DNA of 64,000 bases from Aquipseudomonas alcaligenes MRY13-0052. Its GTDB lineage: Bacteria > Pseudomonadota > Gammaproteobacteria > Pseudomonadales > Pseudomonadaceae. The stretch covers positions 1 to 64,000 of the forward strand of contig BATO01000026.1 of NCBI GenBank assembly GCA_000474255.1, read 5' to 3'. Each line of letters begins with the position of its first letter. Positions within the stretch are counted from its first letter, which is position 1. A program made the position numbers and the translations under genes. The notes under the pieces are model-generated. The model ran no database searches and was not told the DNA's origin. It saw nothing but the letters and a program-made list of their open reading frames with translations. Shown here in pieces: positions 46,671 to 56,731 of this stretch.

Positions 46671-49022
46671 TTAGAAAGTCTGGCCCAGGGAGAACTGGAA
46701 TACCTGGGTGTCGGCATTGTCCGGCTTCTTCACCGGCATGCCCAGGCTGAAGCTCAACGGCCCCAGCGCGGTGATCCAGGTCAGCCCCACACCCACGGAG
46801 CTGGCGAGGTCGCCTGCGTTGATGCTGCTGCAGTTGGTCGCGGTGGACGAGCAACTGGTGTCGAACACGTTACCCACGTCCCAGAACAGCACGGTACGCA
46901 GTTGGCGCTGGTCCTTGACGAAGGGCAGCGGGAACAGCAGCTCTACGCCGCCCTGTACCAGTACGTTGCCACCGAAGGGCAGCGGATCCTGGTCCGGGTC
47001 GGTGATGGTGCCAGGGTTTTTACCCCGACTCGGCGTACTGCGCGGACCGAGGCTGCTGTCTTCGAAGCCACGCACCGAGTTGAAGCCGCCGGCGAAGTAA
47101 TGCTCGTAGAACGGCAGTTCGGAGGTGGAGCCGTAGCTGTCGCCGTAGCCCAGTTCGGTGTGCCAGCGCAGCGCGGTGTTCTGGCTCAGCGGGGTGAACA
47201 GCTGGGCGCGGTAGTCGAGCTTGAAGAACGACAGGTCGCTGCCCGGCAGGGTGCTTTCCAGCACCAGGCTCTGGGAATGACCGCGGTTGGCCAGCACGCC
47301 ACGGTTCAGTGTGGACTCGGACCAGCCGATGGAGCCCTTGAAGTTCAGGTAGCTGTCGCCTTCCTGGCGGATGAAGTCGAAGATCTCGTCGACGGTGTAC
47401 AGGCCGGTGTCGATCTCGTCCTGCTGCACGGTCAAGCCGAAGGTCAGGCGCGAAGTCTCGTTGATCGGGTAGCCGACGCTGACGCCGCCACCGAGGCTGT
47501 TCACCGAGTAGCTGGATACGTCGACATCGAGGTCGTCGTAGTCGGTGGTGCGGTAGAAAGCGTTGTAGCCCAGGCTCACACCGTCGACGGTCCAGTAGGG
47601 GTCGACGAAACCGAAGTTGTAGCGGGTCTGGTACTCGGAGCGGGTCAGACCGATGCTGACCTTGTTACCGGTACCGAGGAAGTTGTTCTGGCTGATCGAG
47701 CCACCGAGGATCAGGCCTGCGCTCTGGGCGAAGCCGACGCTGGCGGTGATGGAGCCGGAGGGCTGCTCTTCCACGCTGTAGTTGACGTCCACCTGGTCGT
47801 CGGTGCCGGGGACCTGCGGGGTCTCGACGTTGACTTCCTTGAAGAAGCCCAGACGCTCGAGGCGGGTCTTCGACTGGTCGATCAGGTAGGTCGACGCCCA
47901 GCCACCTTCCATCTGACGCATTTCGCGACGCAGCACCTCGTCCTCGGACTTGGTGTTGCCACGGAAGTTGATGCGGTTGACGTAGGCACGCTTGCCCGGG
48001 TCGACGGCGAAGGTCACGGATACGGTGTGATCCTCATCGTGTGCCTGGGGCACGCCGTTGACGTTGGCGAAGGTGTAACCCTCGTTGCCCAGGCGGCGGG
48101 TGATCAGCTCGGACGTGGTGGTCATGATCTTGCGGGAGAAGACCTGACCTTCCTTGACCAGCAGCAGCGCCTTCACTTCCTCTTCAGGGACCTTCAGGTC
48201 GCCGGAGAGCTTGACGTCGCGAATGGTGTACTTCTCGCCCTCGTCGACGTTGACGGTGATGTAGACGTGCTTCTTGTCCGGAGTGATGGACACCTGGGTG
48301 GAGGAGATGTCCATGTTGATGTAGCCGCGGTCCAGGTAATAGGAACGCAGGCGCTCCAGGTCACCGGAGAGTTTCTCGCGGGCGTACTTGTCATCGTTCT
48401 TGAAGAAGGACAGCCAGTTGGTGGTTTTCAGCTCGAAGAGGCCGATCAGGTCCTCATCGGGGAATACTGTGTTACCCACCACGTTGATGTGCTGGATCGC
48501 GGCAACCGTGCCTTCGTTGATGTTGATCTTCAGCGCGACACGGTTGCGCGGCTGCGGGATCACTTCGGCGTCGATCTCGGCGGAGTAACGGCCCTGGGCC
48601 ACGTACTGGCGCTGCAGTTCGTTACGCACGCCTTCGAGGGTGGCACGCTGGAAGATCTCGCCCTCGGAGAGGCCGGACTGCTTCAGGCCCTTGAGCAGGT
48701 CTTCGCTGGTGATGGCCTTGTTGCCCTCGATTTCGATGCTGGAAATCGACGGGCGCTCGACAACGGTGATCACCAGAACGCCGTTGTCACGGCCAAGCTG
48801 GATGTCCTGGAAGAAACCGGTCTTGAACAGGGCCCTAGTGGCTTCAACCAAGCGGCGGTCATCCGCCTGATCGCCGACGTTGAGCGGCAGAGCACCGAAC
48901 ACGCTGCCGGCGGATACCCGCTGCAGGCCGTTTACGCGGATGTCGGAGATGGTGAAGGACTCGGCGTGAACTTCGCCGATCATGAGTGCGGCGAGCACCG
49001 CAGTTAGCAGCAGGCGTTTCAT
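46671..49022 (-). CDS. bamA: Outer-membrane assembly factor BamA (Omp85/Opr86)
   Basis: A 783-residue essential core of the BAM complex. A signal peptide (VLAALMIGEVHA) is followed by five POTRA domains (about residues 22-420) and a 16-strand barrel with the conserved region near SVRGFEDSSLGPRS (the VRGF motif of lid loop 6). The C-terminus is QFSLGQTF, ending in Phe. AAGGA precedes the ATG. Confidence 0.97.
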   Translation of the reverse strand: MKRLLLTAVLAALMIGEVHAESFTISDIRVNGLQRVSAGSVFGALPLNVGDQADDRRLVEATRALFKTGFFQDIQLGRDNGVLVITVVERPSISSIEIEGNKAITSEDLLKGLKQSGLSEGEIFQRATLEGVRNELQRQYVAQGRYSAEIDAEVIPQPRNRVALKININEGTVAAIQHINVVGNTVFPDEDLIGLFELKTTNWLSFFKNDDKYAREKLSGDLERLRSYYLDRGYINMDISSTQVSITPDKKHVYITVNVDEGEKYTIRDVKLSGDLKVPEEEVKALLLVKEGQVFSRKIMTTTSELITRRLGNEGYTFANVNGVPQAHDEDHTVSVTFAVDPGKRAYVNRINFRGNTKSEDEVLRREMRQMEGGWASTYLIDQSKTRLERLGFFKEVNVETPQVPGTDDQVDVNYSVEEQPSGSITASVGFAQSAGLILGGSISQNNFLGTGNKVSIGLTRSEYQTRYNFGFVDPYWTVDGVSLGYNAFYRTTDYDDLDVDVSSYSVNSLGGGVSVGYPINETSRLTFGLTVQQDEIDTGLYTVDEIFDFIRQEGDSYLNFKGSIGWSESTLNRGVLANRGHSQSLVLESTLPGSDLSFFKLDYRAQLFTPLSQNTALRWHTELGYGDSYGSTSELPFYEHYFAGGFNSVRGFEDSSLGPRSTPSRGKNPGTITDPDQDPLPFGGNVLVQGGVELLFPLPFVKDQRQLRTVLFWDVGNVFDTSCSSTATNCSSINAGDLASSVGVGLTWITALGPLSFSLGMPVKKPDNADTQVFQFSLGQTF

Positions 49023-49052
49023 GAAGTCCTTTTTTATTCCAACTGATAATAA

Positions 49053-49080
49053 GGAATCTGCCGCGAAGGGCGGCAGATCC
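49053..49080 (-). terminator. Weak terminator-like hairpin between rseP and bamA
   Basis: Stem ATCTGCCG / CGGCAGAT followed on the minus strand by a loose T-rich run (TTCCTTATT). It may attenuate read-through into bamA. Confidence 0.45.
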
Positions 49081-49096
49081 GGAATTCAGTGACGCG

Positions 49097-50446
49097 TTAC
49101 AGACGACCCAGGTCGTTCACCAGAGCCAATAGCATGACCCCGACGACAAGACTGATGCCGATCTGCACCCCCCACGCTTGCACCCGCTCTGACAGTGGTC
49201 GTCCACGCGCCCATTCAATCAGGTAGAACAGCAGGTGCCCCCCGTCCAGGACGGGAATTGGCAACAGATTGAGAACCCCCAGGCTTATGCTCAGGTAGGC
49301 CAGGAAATTCAGGAAATCTCCCACGCCGGACTGGGCTGAAGCGCCCGCCACTTTAGCAATGGTTATCGGCCCGCTCAAGTTTTTTACCGAGAGCTCGCCG
49401 AGCAACATTTTCTTTAGGGAATCCAGAGTTAGCAGGCTCATGGACCAGGTGCGACCCGCTGCCTCACCTATGGCATCCAGCGGACCGAAGCTGACCTCGC
49501 GCAGCATCTCTTTCGGCCACTCCCCCGCCTTGACACCCGCACCGAGGAAGCCGCTGCGGGCTTCACCCTCGCCACGCGCACCCAGGGTGACCGGCATCTC
49601 GGCGACCTGGCCGTCACGCTCGTAGCGCACGGTGATGCGCTGCCCGGGACGACTGCGGACGAAATCGACCAGTTGCTGCCAGTCGTCGAGCACCTGCCCG
49701 TCGAGCGCGCGGATGCGGTCACCAGGGCGCAGGCCAGCTGCCTGCGCCGGACCTTCCGGCACCTCGTCCAGCACCGGCGGCATGGCCGGGCGCCAGGGAC
49801 GGATGCCGAGAGAGCCGATGGGATCGGGCTCGTCGGCGCCCTTCAGCCATTTATCCAGATGGAGCTGCACCGGCGTCTCGGCAGACGAGCCTTCGCCTCG
49901 CACCACCAGGTTCAATTCACCGCTTTCACCGAGACGACGCACCAGCTGCAGGTTCACCCCACCCCAGCCGCTGACCGCCTTGCCGTCGATGGAGAGGATT
50001 TCCTGCCCCGCCTGCAAGCCACCCTGGGCGGCGATGCTGTCGGGGGCGACCGAACCCACCACTGGGCGCACCTGCTGGGTACCCAGCATGGCCAGGATCC
50101 AGAAGAACAGCAGCGCGAGAAGGAAGTTGGCGATGGGGCCGGCCGCGACTATGGCGATGCGCTGGCCGACGGGCTTGCGATTGAACGATTGGTCGAGCAG
50201 CGCGGCAGGCACTTCCGCCTCGCGCTCGTCGAGCATCTTCACGTAGCCGCCCAGGGGGATGGCGGCGATCACGAACTCGGTGCCCTGGCGGTCATGCCAG
50301 CGCACCAGCGGGGTGCCGAAGCCGACGGAGAACCGCAGGACCTTGACGCCGCAGCGGCGAGCGACCCAGAAGTGGCCAAACTCGTGGAAGGTAACCAACA
50401 CACCGAGCGCCACCAGGGTGCCCAGAACCATGTAAAGCGCGCTCAT
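49097..50446 (-). CDS. rseP: Site-2 protease RseP/MucP
   Basis: A 449-residue inner-membrane zinc metalloprotease that cleaves the anti-sigma factor (MucA/RseA type) in envelope stress. The zinc motif HEFGH is at residues 21-25 in the first transmembrane segment, the third ligand is in the C-terminal VLDGGHLLFYLIE segment, and two PDZ domains lie between. The start at 50446 is supported by GGAGG at 7 nt. Confidence 0.97.
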   Translation of the reverse strand: MSALYMVLGTLVALGVLVTFHEFGHFWVARRCGVKVLRFSVGFGTPLVRWHDRQGTEFVIAAIPLGGYVKMLDEREAEVPAALLDQSFNRKPVGQRIAIVAAGPIANFLLALLFFWILAMLGTQQVRPVVGSVAPDSIAAQGGLQAGQEILSIDGKAVSGWGGVNLQLVRRLGESGELNLVVRGEGSSAETPVQLHLDKWLKGADEPDPIGSLGIRPWRPAMPPVLDEVPEGPAQAAGLRPGDRIRALDGQVLDDWQQLVDFVRSRPGQRITVRYERDGQVAEMPVTLGARGEGEARSGFLGAGVKAGEWPKEMLREVSFGPLDAIGEAAGRTWSMSLLTLDSLKKMLLGELSVKNLSGPITIAKVAGASAQSGVGDFLNFLAYLSISLGVLNLLPIPVLDGGHLLFYLIEWARGRPLSERVQAWGVQIGISLVVGVMLLALVNDLGRL

Positions 50447-50460
50447 CGTAAACCTCCGGG

Positions 50461-51651
50461 CTAGCGCCCGTGACGGGCCAGCCAATCCTGCGCCGCAGCG
50501 CGTGCACGGGCGTCCGCGAGCAGCACGGCGTCCAGCGTTTCGACCGCCAGCACCGATTCGCGGTTCAGCACCTCGTCGATGATACTCGCGATCTCGGTGA
50601 AGCGAATCCGCCGCCCGAGGAAGGCATCCACGGCCACCTCATTGGCGGCATTGAGCATCGCCGGGGCGCTGCCGCCCTCCTCCGCCGCCTGTCGCGCCAG
50701 GCGCAGGCAGGGGAAACGGGTTTCATCGGGCTCCTGGAAATCCAGACGGCCAATACGGAACAGATCCAGAGGCGAGACACCGGAATCGATACGCTCCGGC
50801 CAGGCCAGGGCATGGGCGATGGGCGTGCGCATGTCGGGGTTGCCCAGCTGGGCCAGCACCGAACCGTCGACGTAGTCGACCAGGGAATGAATGACGCTCT
50901 GCGGGTGGATCACCACCTCGATCTGCGCCGGGCTTGCATCGAACAGCCAGCAGGCTTCGATCAGCTCGAGTCCCTTGTTCATCATGCTCGCCGAGTCCAC
51001 GGAGATCTTGCGCCCCATGGACCAGTTGGGATGGGCGCAGGCCTGCTCGGGGGTCACATCGCGCAGCGCGTCCAGCGATGTTTCGCGGAACGGGCCACCG
51101 GACGCGGTGAGGAGGATGCGCCGCACGCCGACCTGGGCCAGCCCACGGGCGTAGTCGCCGGGCAGGCACTGGAAGATCGCGTTGTGTTCACTGTCGATGG
51201 GCAGCAGTACAGCACCACTGTGGCGCACCGCCTGCATGAACAGCGCACCGGACATCACCAGGGCTTCCTTGTTGGCCAGCAGCACGCGCTTGCCGGCCTC
51301 GACCGCCGCCAGGGTCGGCTTGAGCCCGGCCGCACCGACGATGGCGGCCATGACGGCATCGACCTCGGGATGGGAGGCGACCTCGCATAGCCCGCTCTCG
51401 CCCACCAACACCTCGGTGGTCAGGCCGGCACCCTGCAAGCCGGCCTGCAGATGGCGGGCGGATTCATGGTCGGGCACCACGGCATAGCGCGGGCGGTGCC
51501 GCAGGCATAGCGCCTGGAGCTCGGACAGGCGACTGAAACCACTCAGGGCAAAGGCCTCGTAGCGCAGCGGGTGCCGCGCAATGACGTCCAGGGTGCTGAG
51601 GCCGATGGAGCCGGTGGCCCCCAGCACGGTAATGCGCTGGGGACGACTCAC
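50461..51651 (-). CDS. dxr: 1-deoxy-D-xylulose 5-phosphate reductoisomerase Dxr
   Basis: A 396-residue NADPH-dependent MEP-pathway enzyme. NADPH motif [18 protein letters not shown]; metal and substrate residues in [13 protein letters not shown] and [25 protein letters not shown]. The start is a GTG at 51651 in a 4-bp GTGA overlap with the cdsA stop; this gives the usual SRPQRI N-terminus. With ispD and ispF, three MEP-pathway genes are in this window. Confidence 0.97.
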   Translation of the reverse strand: MSRPQRITVLGATGSIGLSTLDVIARHPLRYEAFALSGFSRLSELQALCLRHRPRYAVVPDHESARHLQAGLQGAGLTTEVLVGESGLCEVASHPEVDAVMAAIVGAAGLKPTLAAVEAGKRVLLANKEALVMSGALFMQAVRHSGAVLLPIDSEHNAIFQCLPGDYARGLAQVGVRRILLTASGGPFRETSLDALRDVTPEQACAHPNWSMGRKISVDSASMMNKGLELIEACWLFDASPAQIEVVIHPQSVIHSLVDYVDGSVLAQLGNPDMRTPIAHALAWPERIDSGVSPLDLFRIGRLDFQEPDETRFPCLRLARQAAEEGGSAPAMLNAANEVAVDAFLGRRIRFTEIASIIDEVLNRESVLAVETLDAVLLADARARAAAQDWLARHGR

Positions 51652-52463
51652 AGACTGCCCCAGCCCGCGATCCACAGCAGCGCGGCGAACATCGGGATGG
51701 CCGCGGTGAGGCTGTCGATACGGTCGAGCACGCCGCCATGGCCAGGCAGCAGGTTGCTGCTGTCCTTGATGCCGGACTGGCGCTTGAACATGCTTTCGGT
51801 GAGGTCGCCCACCACCGAGATCAACACCACGAGCGCCGCACCGAGCAGGCCAGCGAGCAGCTCACCGCCCACCCAGCCACGGAAGATGCCCACGCCCAGG
51901 GTGATCAGCAGGCTGGTGCACAGGCCGCCGATCAGTCCTTCCCAGCTCTTGCCGGGGCTAACAGCCGGAGCCAGCTTGCGCTTGCCGAAGGCCTTGCCGG
52001 AAAAATAGGCACCGATATCGGCAGCCCAGACCAGCACCATCACGGCGAGGATCAGCCAGTTGGCCAGCGGCCACTGCTTGAACAGCACCAGGCCTTGCCA
52101 GGCCGGCAGGAGAATCAGCAGGCCGATGACCAGCTTGCCCACAGAGCCACCCCAGTAGCGACTGCTGGCGGGGTAGCCGAGCACCAGCAAGGTCGCTGCC
52201 ACCCACCAGAGGATGCCGGCAGCGAGAACCCAGGGCGCCAGGGCCGGCACCAGGTAAAGACCGAACAGCAGGGCCGCCACCAGTGCGGCATAACCAACAC
52301 GGGCAGGCTGGGCGCCGAAACCGGCGAGACGCGCCCATTCCCAGGCACCCAGGCTGACCACCAGGCCAATGAACAGCGCGAAGGCGCCGCCATCGAGCAG
52401 GAAGAAACCTCCCAGCGCGATGGGCAGCAGCACCAGCGCGGTGATGATTCGTTGTTTCAGCAT
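51648..52463 (-). CDS. cdsA: Phosphatidate cytidylyltransferase CdsA
   Basis: A 271-residue polytopic inner-membrane enzyme that makes CDP-diacylglycerol. The signature is near the C-terminus ([21 protein letters not shown] ... [14 protein letters not shown]). A GAGG site sits in the end of uppS. Overlaps dxr by 4 bp. Confidence 0.97.
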   Translation of the reverse strand: MLKQRIITALVLLPIALGGFFLLDGGAFALFIGLVVSLGAWEWARLAGFGAQPARVGYAALVAALLFGLYLVPALAPWVLAAGILWWVAATLLVLGYPASSRYWGGSVGKLVIGLLILLPAWQGLVLFKQWPLANWLILAVMVLVWAADIGAYFSGKAFGKRKLAPAVSPGKSWEGLIGGLCTSLLITLGVGIFRGWVGGELLAGLLGAALVVLISVVGDLTESMFKRQSGIKDSSNLLPGHGGVLDRIDSLTAAIPMFAALLWIAGWGSL

Positions 52464-52465
52464 CG

Positions 52466-53212
52466 TTAGCGGGCCTCGGCTTCTATCTGTTCGCTGGTCT
52501 TGCCGAACCGGCGCTGGCGCATGGCGAAATCGGCCAGGGCCTTGCGCATGGCTTCGTGCTTGAAGTCGGGCCAGAACAGATCGGAGAAATACAGCTCGGC
52601 ATAGGCCAACTGCCAGAGCAGGAAATTACTGATGCGATGCTCGCCACCGGTGCGGATGCACAGGTCAGGCAGCGGCAGGTCGCCAGTGGCCAGGCAGTTC
52701 TGCAACAGCCCGGGAGTGATTTCGTCCACCTGCAGGTGCCCGGCCTGGACTTCACGGGCCAGGCGCTGAGCGGCCTGGGTAATGTCCCATTGGCCACCGT
52801 AGTTGGCGGCGATCTGCAGGGTGAAGCGATGCTCGCCGGCGGTCAGCAGCTCGGCTTCACGCATCGCAGCCTGCAACTCGGGGTGAAAGCGCGAACGATC
52901 ACCGATGATGCGCAAGCGGATCTGGTTGTCGTTCAGGCGCCGCGCCTCCCGGCGCAAGGCCGAGAGGAACAGCTCCATCAGCGCGCCGACCTCTTCGGCC
53001 GGGCGCTGCCAGTTCTCACTGGAGAATGCGAACAGGGTGAGCACCTCGACACCGGCCTCGGCGCACACCTCGATAACCGCACGAACGGCGTCGACACCGG
53101 CCTTGTGGCCGGCGACGCCTGGCAGCAGGCGCTTCTTGGCCCAGCGATTGTTGCCATCCATGATGATCGCCACATGACGCGGGATCGCTGGAGAAACGCC
53201 TTTCTTTTCCAT
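52466..53212 (-). CDS. uppS: Undecaprenyl diphosphate synthase UppS (IspU)
   Basis: A 248-residue cis-prenyltransferase that supplies the carrier lipid for cell-wall polymers. The catalytic aspartate is D19 in VAIIMDGNNRWAKKR; FAFSSENWQRP and the C-terminal RTGGEHRISNFLLWQLAYAEL are conserved. It lies 12 bp after frr and 2 bp before cdsA. Confidence 0.98.
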   Translation of the reverse strand: MEKKGVSPAIPRHVAIIMDGNNRWAKKRLLPGVAGHKAGVDAVRAVIEVCAEAGVEVLTLFAFSSENWQRPAEEVGALMELFLSALRREARRLNDNQIRLRIIGDRSRFHPELQAAMREAELLTAGEHRFTLQIAANYGGQWDITQAAQRLAREVQAGHLQVDEITPGLLQNCLATGDLPLPDLCIRTGGEHRISNFLLWQLAYAELYFSDLFWPDFKHEAMRKALADFAMRQRRFGKTSEQIEAEAR

Positions 53213-53224
53213 ATGCGGGTGCCG

Positions 53225-53782
53225 TCAGACAGCCATCAGGTCGTTTTCTTTGCCTTCCAGGCCCTTATCGACCTCAGCGACGAACTTGTCGGTCAGCTTC
53301 TGCACGTCATCAGCGGCGCGACGCTCTTCGTCTTCGCTGATCGCCTTTTCCTTTACCAGGTCCTTCAGCTGGGCCAGCGCATCACGGCGGATGTTACGCA
53401 CCGCGACACGGGCGTTCTCGGCTTCAGCGCGAGCCTGCTTGGTGTAGCCCTTGCGGGTTTCCTCGGTCAGGGCCGGCATCGGTACGCGGATGGTGGTGCC
53501 CGCGGTGGCCGGGTTCAGGCCGAGGTCGGAGGTCATGATGGCCTTCTCGACCGCCTGGATCATGCTCTTGTCGAACACGGTCAGGGCCAGGGTGCGGGAA
53601 TCCTCGGCGGTCACGTTGGCCACCTGGCGCAGCGGGGTATCAGTGCCGTAGTAAGACACCATCACGCTGTCCAGAATGCTCGGATGCGCACGGCCGGTGC
53701 GGATCTTGGCGAAGGCATGACCCAGCGACTCCAGGGTCTTCGTCATGCGTTCCTGCGTGTCCTTCTTGATCTTGTTGATCAT
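53225..53782 (-). CDS. frr: Ribosome recycling factor
   Basis: A 185-residue tRNA-mimic protein that, with EF-G, splits the post-termination ribosome. The L-shaped protein has the conserved [19 protein letters not shown] and [20 protein letters not shown] segments. Its ATG overlaps the pyrH stop by 4 bp. Confidence 0.98.
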   Translation of the reverse strand: MINKIKKDTQERMTKTLESLGHAFAKIRTGRAHPSILDSVMVSYYGTDTPLRQVANVTAEDSRTLALTVFDKSMIQAVEKAIMTSDLGLNPATAGTTIRVPMPALTEETRKGYTKQARAEAENARVAVRNIRRDALAQLKDLVKEKAISEDEERRAADDVQKLTDKFVAEVDKGLEGKENDLMAV

Positions 53783-54522
53783 TGCTCGCCCTCCTCGATC
53801 AGGGTTCCTTCGGCGCCACCCACAACGATGTTCAACAGGGCGCCGGGTTTGTTCATGTTGAAGACCCGCAGCGGCATCTTCTGGTCACGACACAGGCAAA
53901 TCGCCGTCAAGTCCATCACGCCCAGCTTGCGATCCAGCACCTCGTCATAGGTGAGGTGATCGAATTTCTCGGCGTTCGGATCCTTGAAGGGGTCGGCAGT
54001 GTACACGCCATCCACCTTGGTGGCTTTCAATACCACGTCAGCATCGATCTCGATGGCGCGCAGGCAGGCCGCCGAGTCGGTGGTGAAGAATGGGTTGCCG
54101 GTGCCGGCGGAGAAGATCACCACTTCGCCGCTCTTGAGGTGGCGCATGGCCTTGCGGCGGTCGTAGTGATCGGTCACGCCGACCATGGAGATGGCCGACA
54201 TCACCAGTGCGGGGATGTTGGAACGTTCTAGGGCGTCGCGCATGGCCAGGCCGTTCATCACGGTGGCCAGCATGCCCATGTGGTCGCCGGTGACCCGGTC
54301 CATGCCGGCCGCACTGAGGGCGGCACCGCGGAACAGGTTGCCGCCGCCGATGACCAGGCCGACCTGGACACCAATGCCCACCAACTGACCGATTTCCAGC
54401 GCCATGCGGTCCAGGACCTTCGGATCGATCCCGAACTCCTCGGCACCCATCAGGGCTTCGCCGCTGAGTTTGAGCAGAATGCGTTTATAGCGAGGTTGAC
54501 GACCACTCACCTGCTGAGCCAT
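53779..54522 (-). CDS. pyrH: Uridylate kinase PyrH
   Basis: A 247-residue hexameric UMP kinase. Amino-acid-kinase fold motifs: [43 protein letters not shown] and [17 protein letters not shown] at 8 nt precedes the ATG. A 199-bp hairpin-dense gap separates it from tsf. Confidence 0.98.
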   Translation of the reverse strand: MAQQVSGRQPRYKRILLKLSGEALMGAEEFGIDPKVLDRMALEIGQLVGIGVQVGLVIGGGNLFRGAALSAAGMDRVTGDHMGMLATVMNGLAMRDALERSNIPALVMSAISMVGVTDHYDRRKAMRHLKSGEVVIFSAGTGNPFFTTDSAACLRAIEIDADVVLKATKVDGVYTADPFKDPNAEKFDHLTYDEVLDRKLGVMDLTAICLCRDQKMPLRVFNMNKPGALLNIVVGGAEGTLIEEGEQ

Positions 54523-54553
54523 TACGAGTTCTCCTGCGGCGTATTGAATTCAT

Positions 54554-54720
54554 GGAGCACGGGGCTCCCGCGTTCTGAAGCGTAGCTTCGACTACGCACG
54601 TGGCACTTGGTGCCCGCCTGGCGGGCCTGGCCACGGAGCCACCCAAAAGGGCTCCCCAGTTTGACGAAGAGGCCGCGCGCGTGAGCGGGCAGCCTCTTCC
54701 AGGGCGACAGCCTAGGCTGT
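54554..54720. other. Hairpin array between tsf and pyrH
   Basis: Successive dyads nearly fill the gap: GGAGC/GCTCC (54554-54568), GCGTAG/CTACGC (54580-54597), GTGGC/GCCAC enclosing GCCCGC/GCGGGC (54600-54634), GGAGCC/GGCTCC (54635-54655), GAAGAGGC/GCCTCTTC (54666-54699) and ACAGCCTAGGCTGT (54707-54720). None has a clear T-run on the minus strand. They may end tsf mRNA or structure the pyrH leader. Confidence 0.6.
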
Positions 54721-54721
54721 C

Positions 54722-55591
54722 TTACTGCTTGGTTGCAGCGACTTGAGCAGCAACTTCGGCAGCGAAGTCCACTTCGACCTTCTCGATGCCTTCGCCTACT
54801 TCGTAACGTACGAAGGAAACGATCTCGGCGCCGGCTTTCTTGGCCAGGTCACCGACCTTGACTTCCGGATCCTTGACGAACGGCTGCTCGACCAGGCTGG
54901 CTTCGGCGAGGAACTTGGCGATACGGCCCTTGACCATGTTCTCGACGATGTTTTCCGGCTTGCCGGCGATCTTGTCGGCGTTCAGGGCCAGGAAGATTTC
55001 CTTTTCCTTGGCAACAGCTTCTTCGGAAACCTGGGAAGCGTTCAGGAACTGCGGGTTGCTGGCAGCCACGTGCATGGCGATATCGCGAGCCAGTTCGACG
55101 CTGCCGCCTTTCAGGCTGACCAGAACGCCGATGCGGTGGCCGTGCAGGTAGGCACCAACGACGTCACCCTCGACGCGGGTCAGGCGACGGATGTTGACGT
55201 TTTCGCCAGTCTTGGAAACCAGGGCCAGACGGGCGTCTTCGCGGGAGGCAACCAGCGGAGCGGCGTCGGTCAGCTTCTCTTCGAAAGCCTGGTCGATGGT
55301 GGCGGCGACGAAGTTCTTGAAGTCGTCCTGCAGAGCCAGGAAGTCGGTCTGGGAGTTGACTTCGATGATCACGGCGGCCTTGTTGTCGGCAGCAACCTTG
55401 ACGGCGATGGCGCCTTCGGCAGCGATGTTGCCGGACTTCTTAGCAGCCTTGATGGCACCCGCGGCACGCATGTCGTCGATGGCTTTTTCGATGTCGCCTT
55501 CGGCCGCGGTCAGGGCCTTCTTGCAATCCATCATGCCCAGGCCGGTGCGCTCGCGCAGTTCTTTAACCAGGGCTGCAGTAATCTCTGCCAT
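54722..55591 (-). CDS. tsf: Elongation factor Ts
   Basis: A 289-residue guanine-nucleotide exchange factor for EF-Tu. N-terminal UBA-like domain with ELRERTGLGMMDCKKAL; core with EVNSQTDFLA and HVAASNPQFL. Start at 55591 (MAEITAALVKEL) with an AGAGGA site; the longer frame from 55624 is not supported. Follows rpsB across an attenuator. Confidence 0.98.
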   Translation of the reverse strand: MAEITAALVKELRERTGLGMMDCKKALTAAEGDIEKAIDDMRAAGAIKAAKKSGNIAAEGAIAVKVAADNKAAVIIEVNSQTDFLALQDDFKNFVAATIDQAFEEKLTDAAPLVASREDARLALVSKTGENVNIRRLTRVEGDVVGAYLHGHRIGVLVSLKGGSVELARDIAMHVAASNPQFLNASQVSEEAVAKEKEIFLALNADKIAGKPENIVENMVKGRIAKFLAEASLVEQPFVKDPEVKVGDLAKKAGAEIVSFVRYEVGEGIEKVEVDFAAEVAAQVAATKQ

Positions 55592-55663
55592 GTTCGCTAT
55601 CCTCTTGAATAGGTTTTCAACCATTCAGCCCGGCATTCCGGGCAGACAAATATCTAAGGTGGC

Positions 55664-55686
55664 AAAAAGGGGGCCTAGCCCCCTTC
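55664..55686 (-). terminator. rpsB-tsf intergenic terminator/attenuator
   Basis: Stem AAGGGGGC / GCCCCCTT (55667-55685) with a 3-nt loop and five minus-strand Ts. Partial termination between rpsB and tsf is known in other gamma-proteobacteria. Confidence 0.85.
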
Positions 55687-55718
55687 TTGCGCACCGGGTA
55701 ACGCTAAGCGCGCCGGCC

Positions 55719-56462
55719 TCAGCCTTCGGCAGCCTCGGAAGCAGCAGCTTCTTCGACGAACTCGTCAGCACCGCCATTGGCGTTCTGACGACCACGCAGT
55801 ACGGCGTCAGCCATGGCACCCAGGTACAGCTGAACGGCGCGGATGGCGTCGTCGTTACCAGGGATGATGTAGTCAACGCCTTCCGGGCTGCTGTTGGTAT
55901 CGACTACGCCGATGACCGGGATGCCCAGCTTGTTGGCTTCGGTGATAGCGATGCGCTCGTGGTCAACGTCAACCACGAACAGAGCGTCCGGCAGGCCGCC
56001 CATGTCCTTGATACCACCCAGGCTGCGTTCCAGTTTTTCCAGATCGCGGGTGCGCATCAGCGCTTCTTTCTTGGTCAGTTTGGCGAAAGTGCCGTCCTGA
56101 GCCTGACCTTCCAGATCACGCAGACGCTTGATCGACTGACGGATGGTCTTGTAGTTGGTCAGCATGCCGCCGAGCCAGCGGTGATCGACGTACGGGGAGC
56201 CGCAACGAGCAGCTTCTTCACGGACGATCTTGCCAGCGGAACGCTTGGTGCCGACGAACAGAACCTTGTTTTTGCCTGCAGCCAGTTTCTCAACGAAGGA
56301 CAGGGCCTCGTTGAACATCGGCAGGGTTTTTTCAAGGTTGATGATGTGGATCTTGTTACGCGCGCCGAAAATGAACTTGCCCATTTTCGGGTTCCAGTAA
56401 CGGGTCTGGTGGCCGAAGTGCACACCGGCCTTCAGCATATCGCGCATGTTGACTTGGGACAT
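55719..56462 (-). CDS. rpsB: 30S ribosomal protein S2
   Basis: A 247-residue S2 protein: [26 protein letters not shown] at the N-terminus, [19 protein letters not shown] and [17 protein letters not shown], and an acidic/alanine-rich tail. AAGGAA precedes the ATG at 56462. It is the first gene of the rpsB-tsf-pyrH-frr run. In E. coli S2 represses its own operon; the leader here was not resolved. Confidence 0.98.
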   Translation of the reverse strand: MSQVNMRDMLKAGVHFGHQTRYWNPKMGKFIFGARNKIHIINLEKTLPMFNEALSFVEKLAAGKNKVLFVGTKRSAGKIVREEAARCGSPYVDHRWLGGMLTNYKTIRQSIKRLRDLEGQAQDGTFAKLTKKEALMRTRDLEKLERSLGGIKDMGGLPDALFVVDVDHERIAITEANKLGIPVIGVVDTNSSPEGVDYIIPGNDDAIRAVQLYLGAMADAVLRGRQNANGGADEFVEEAAASEAAEG

Positions 56463-56731
56463 GATAGTTCCTTGATAAGTCGGGTTAGGCCTCCACGTAC
56501 CCCAATCTCCAACCCTTGCGGGCACCCAGGAAATCGTGTCGATACGTGTGTGGGGTTTGAGCTTCAGGACAGGGTTGCCCATAAAGCGGCGCGTTTTATA
56601 GCACAGAAATCCTCCCGAAGCTATAAGCTCAGAACCCGAAGCGAGACGCGTCGGGCCTTCTTCCAGCTTCAAGCTTCGGGCTTCCAGCTGTTAAGATTGC
56701 ACCCTTTATATAGAAACGCTCGAGAACCGCC
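56463..56731. promoter_or_regulatory. rpsB-map divergent promoter region
   Basis: 269 bp. The minus strand has a TATAAA -10-like element (56595-56600), which would give an rpsB leader of about 125 nt. The plus strand has TATATA (56707-56712) just before map. A cluster of GCTTC-type repeats lies at 56661-56692. Confidence 0.45.
56661..56692. repeat. Short GCTTC/CTTCCAGC repeat cluster
   Basis: Tandem units CTTCCAGCTTCAAGCTTCGG then GCTTCCAGCTG, similar in style to the repeats at 27.75 and 28.7 kb. Only seen in intergenic DNA. Confidence 0.5.

Noticed and set aside
46629-49007. A 792-codon plus-strand open frame antisense to bamA
   Set aside because: Mirror of the BamA coding frame, with no motif of its own.
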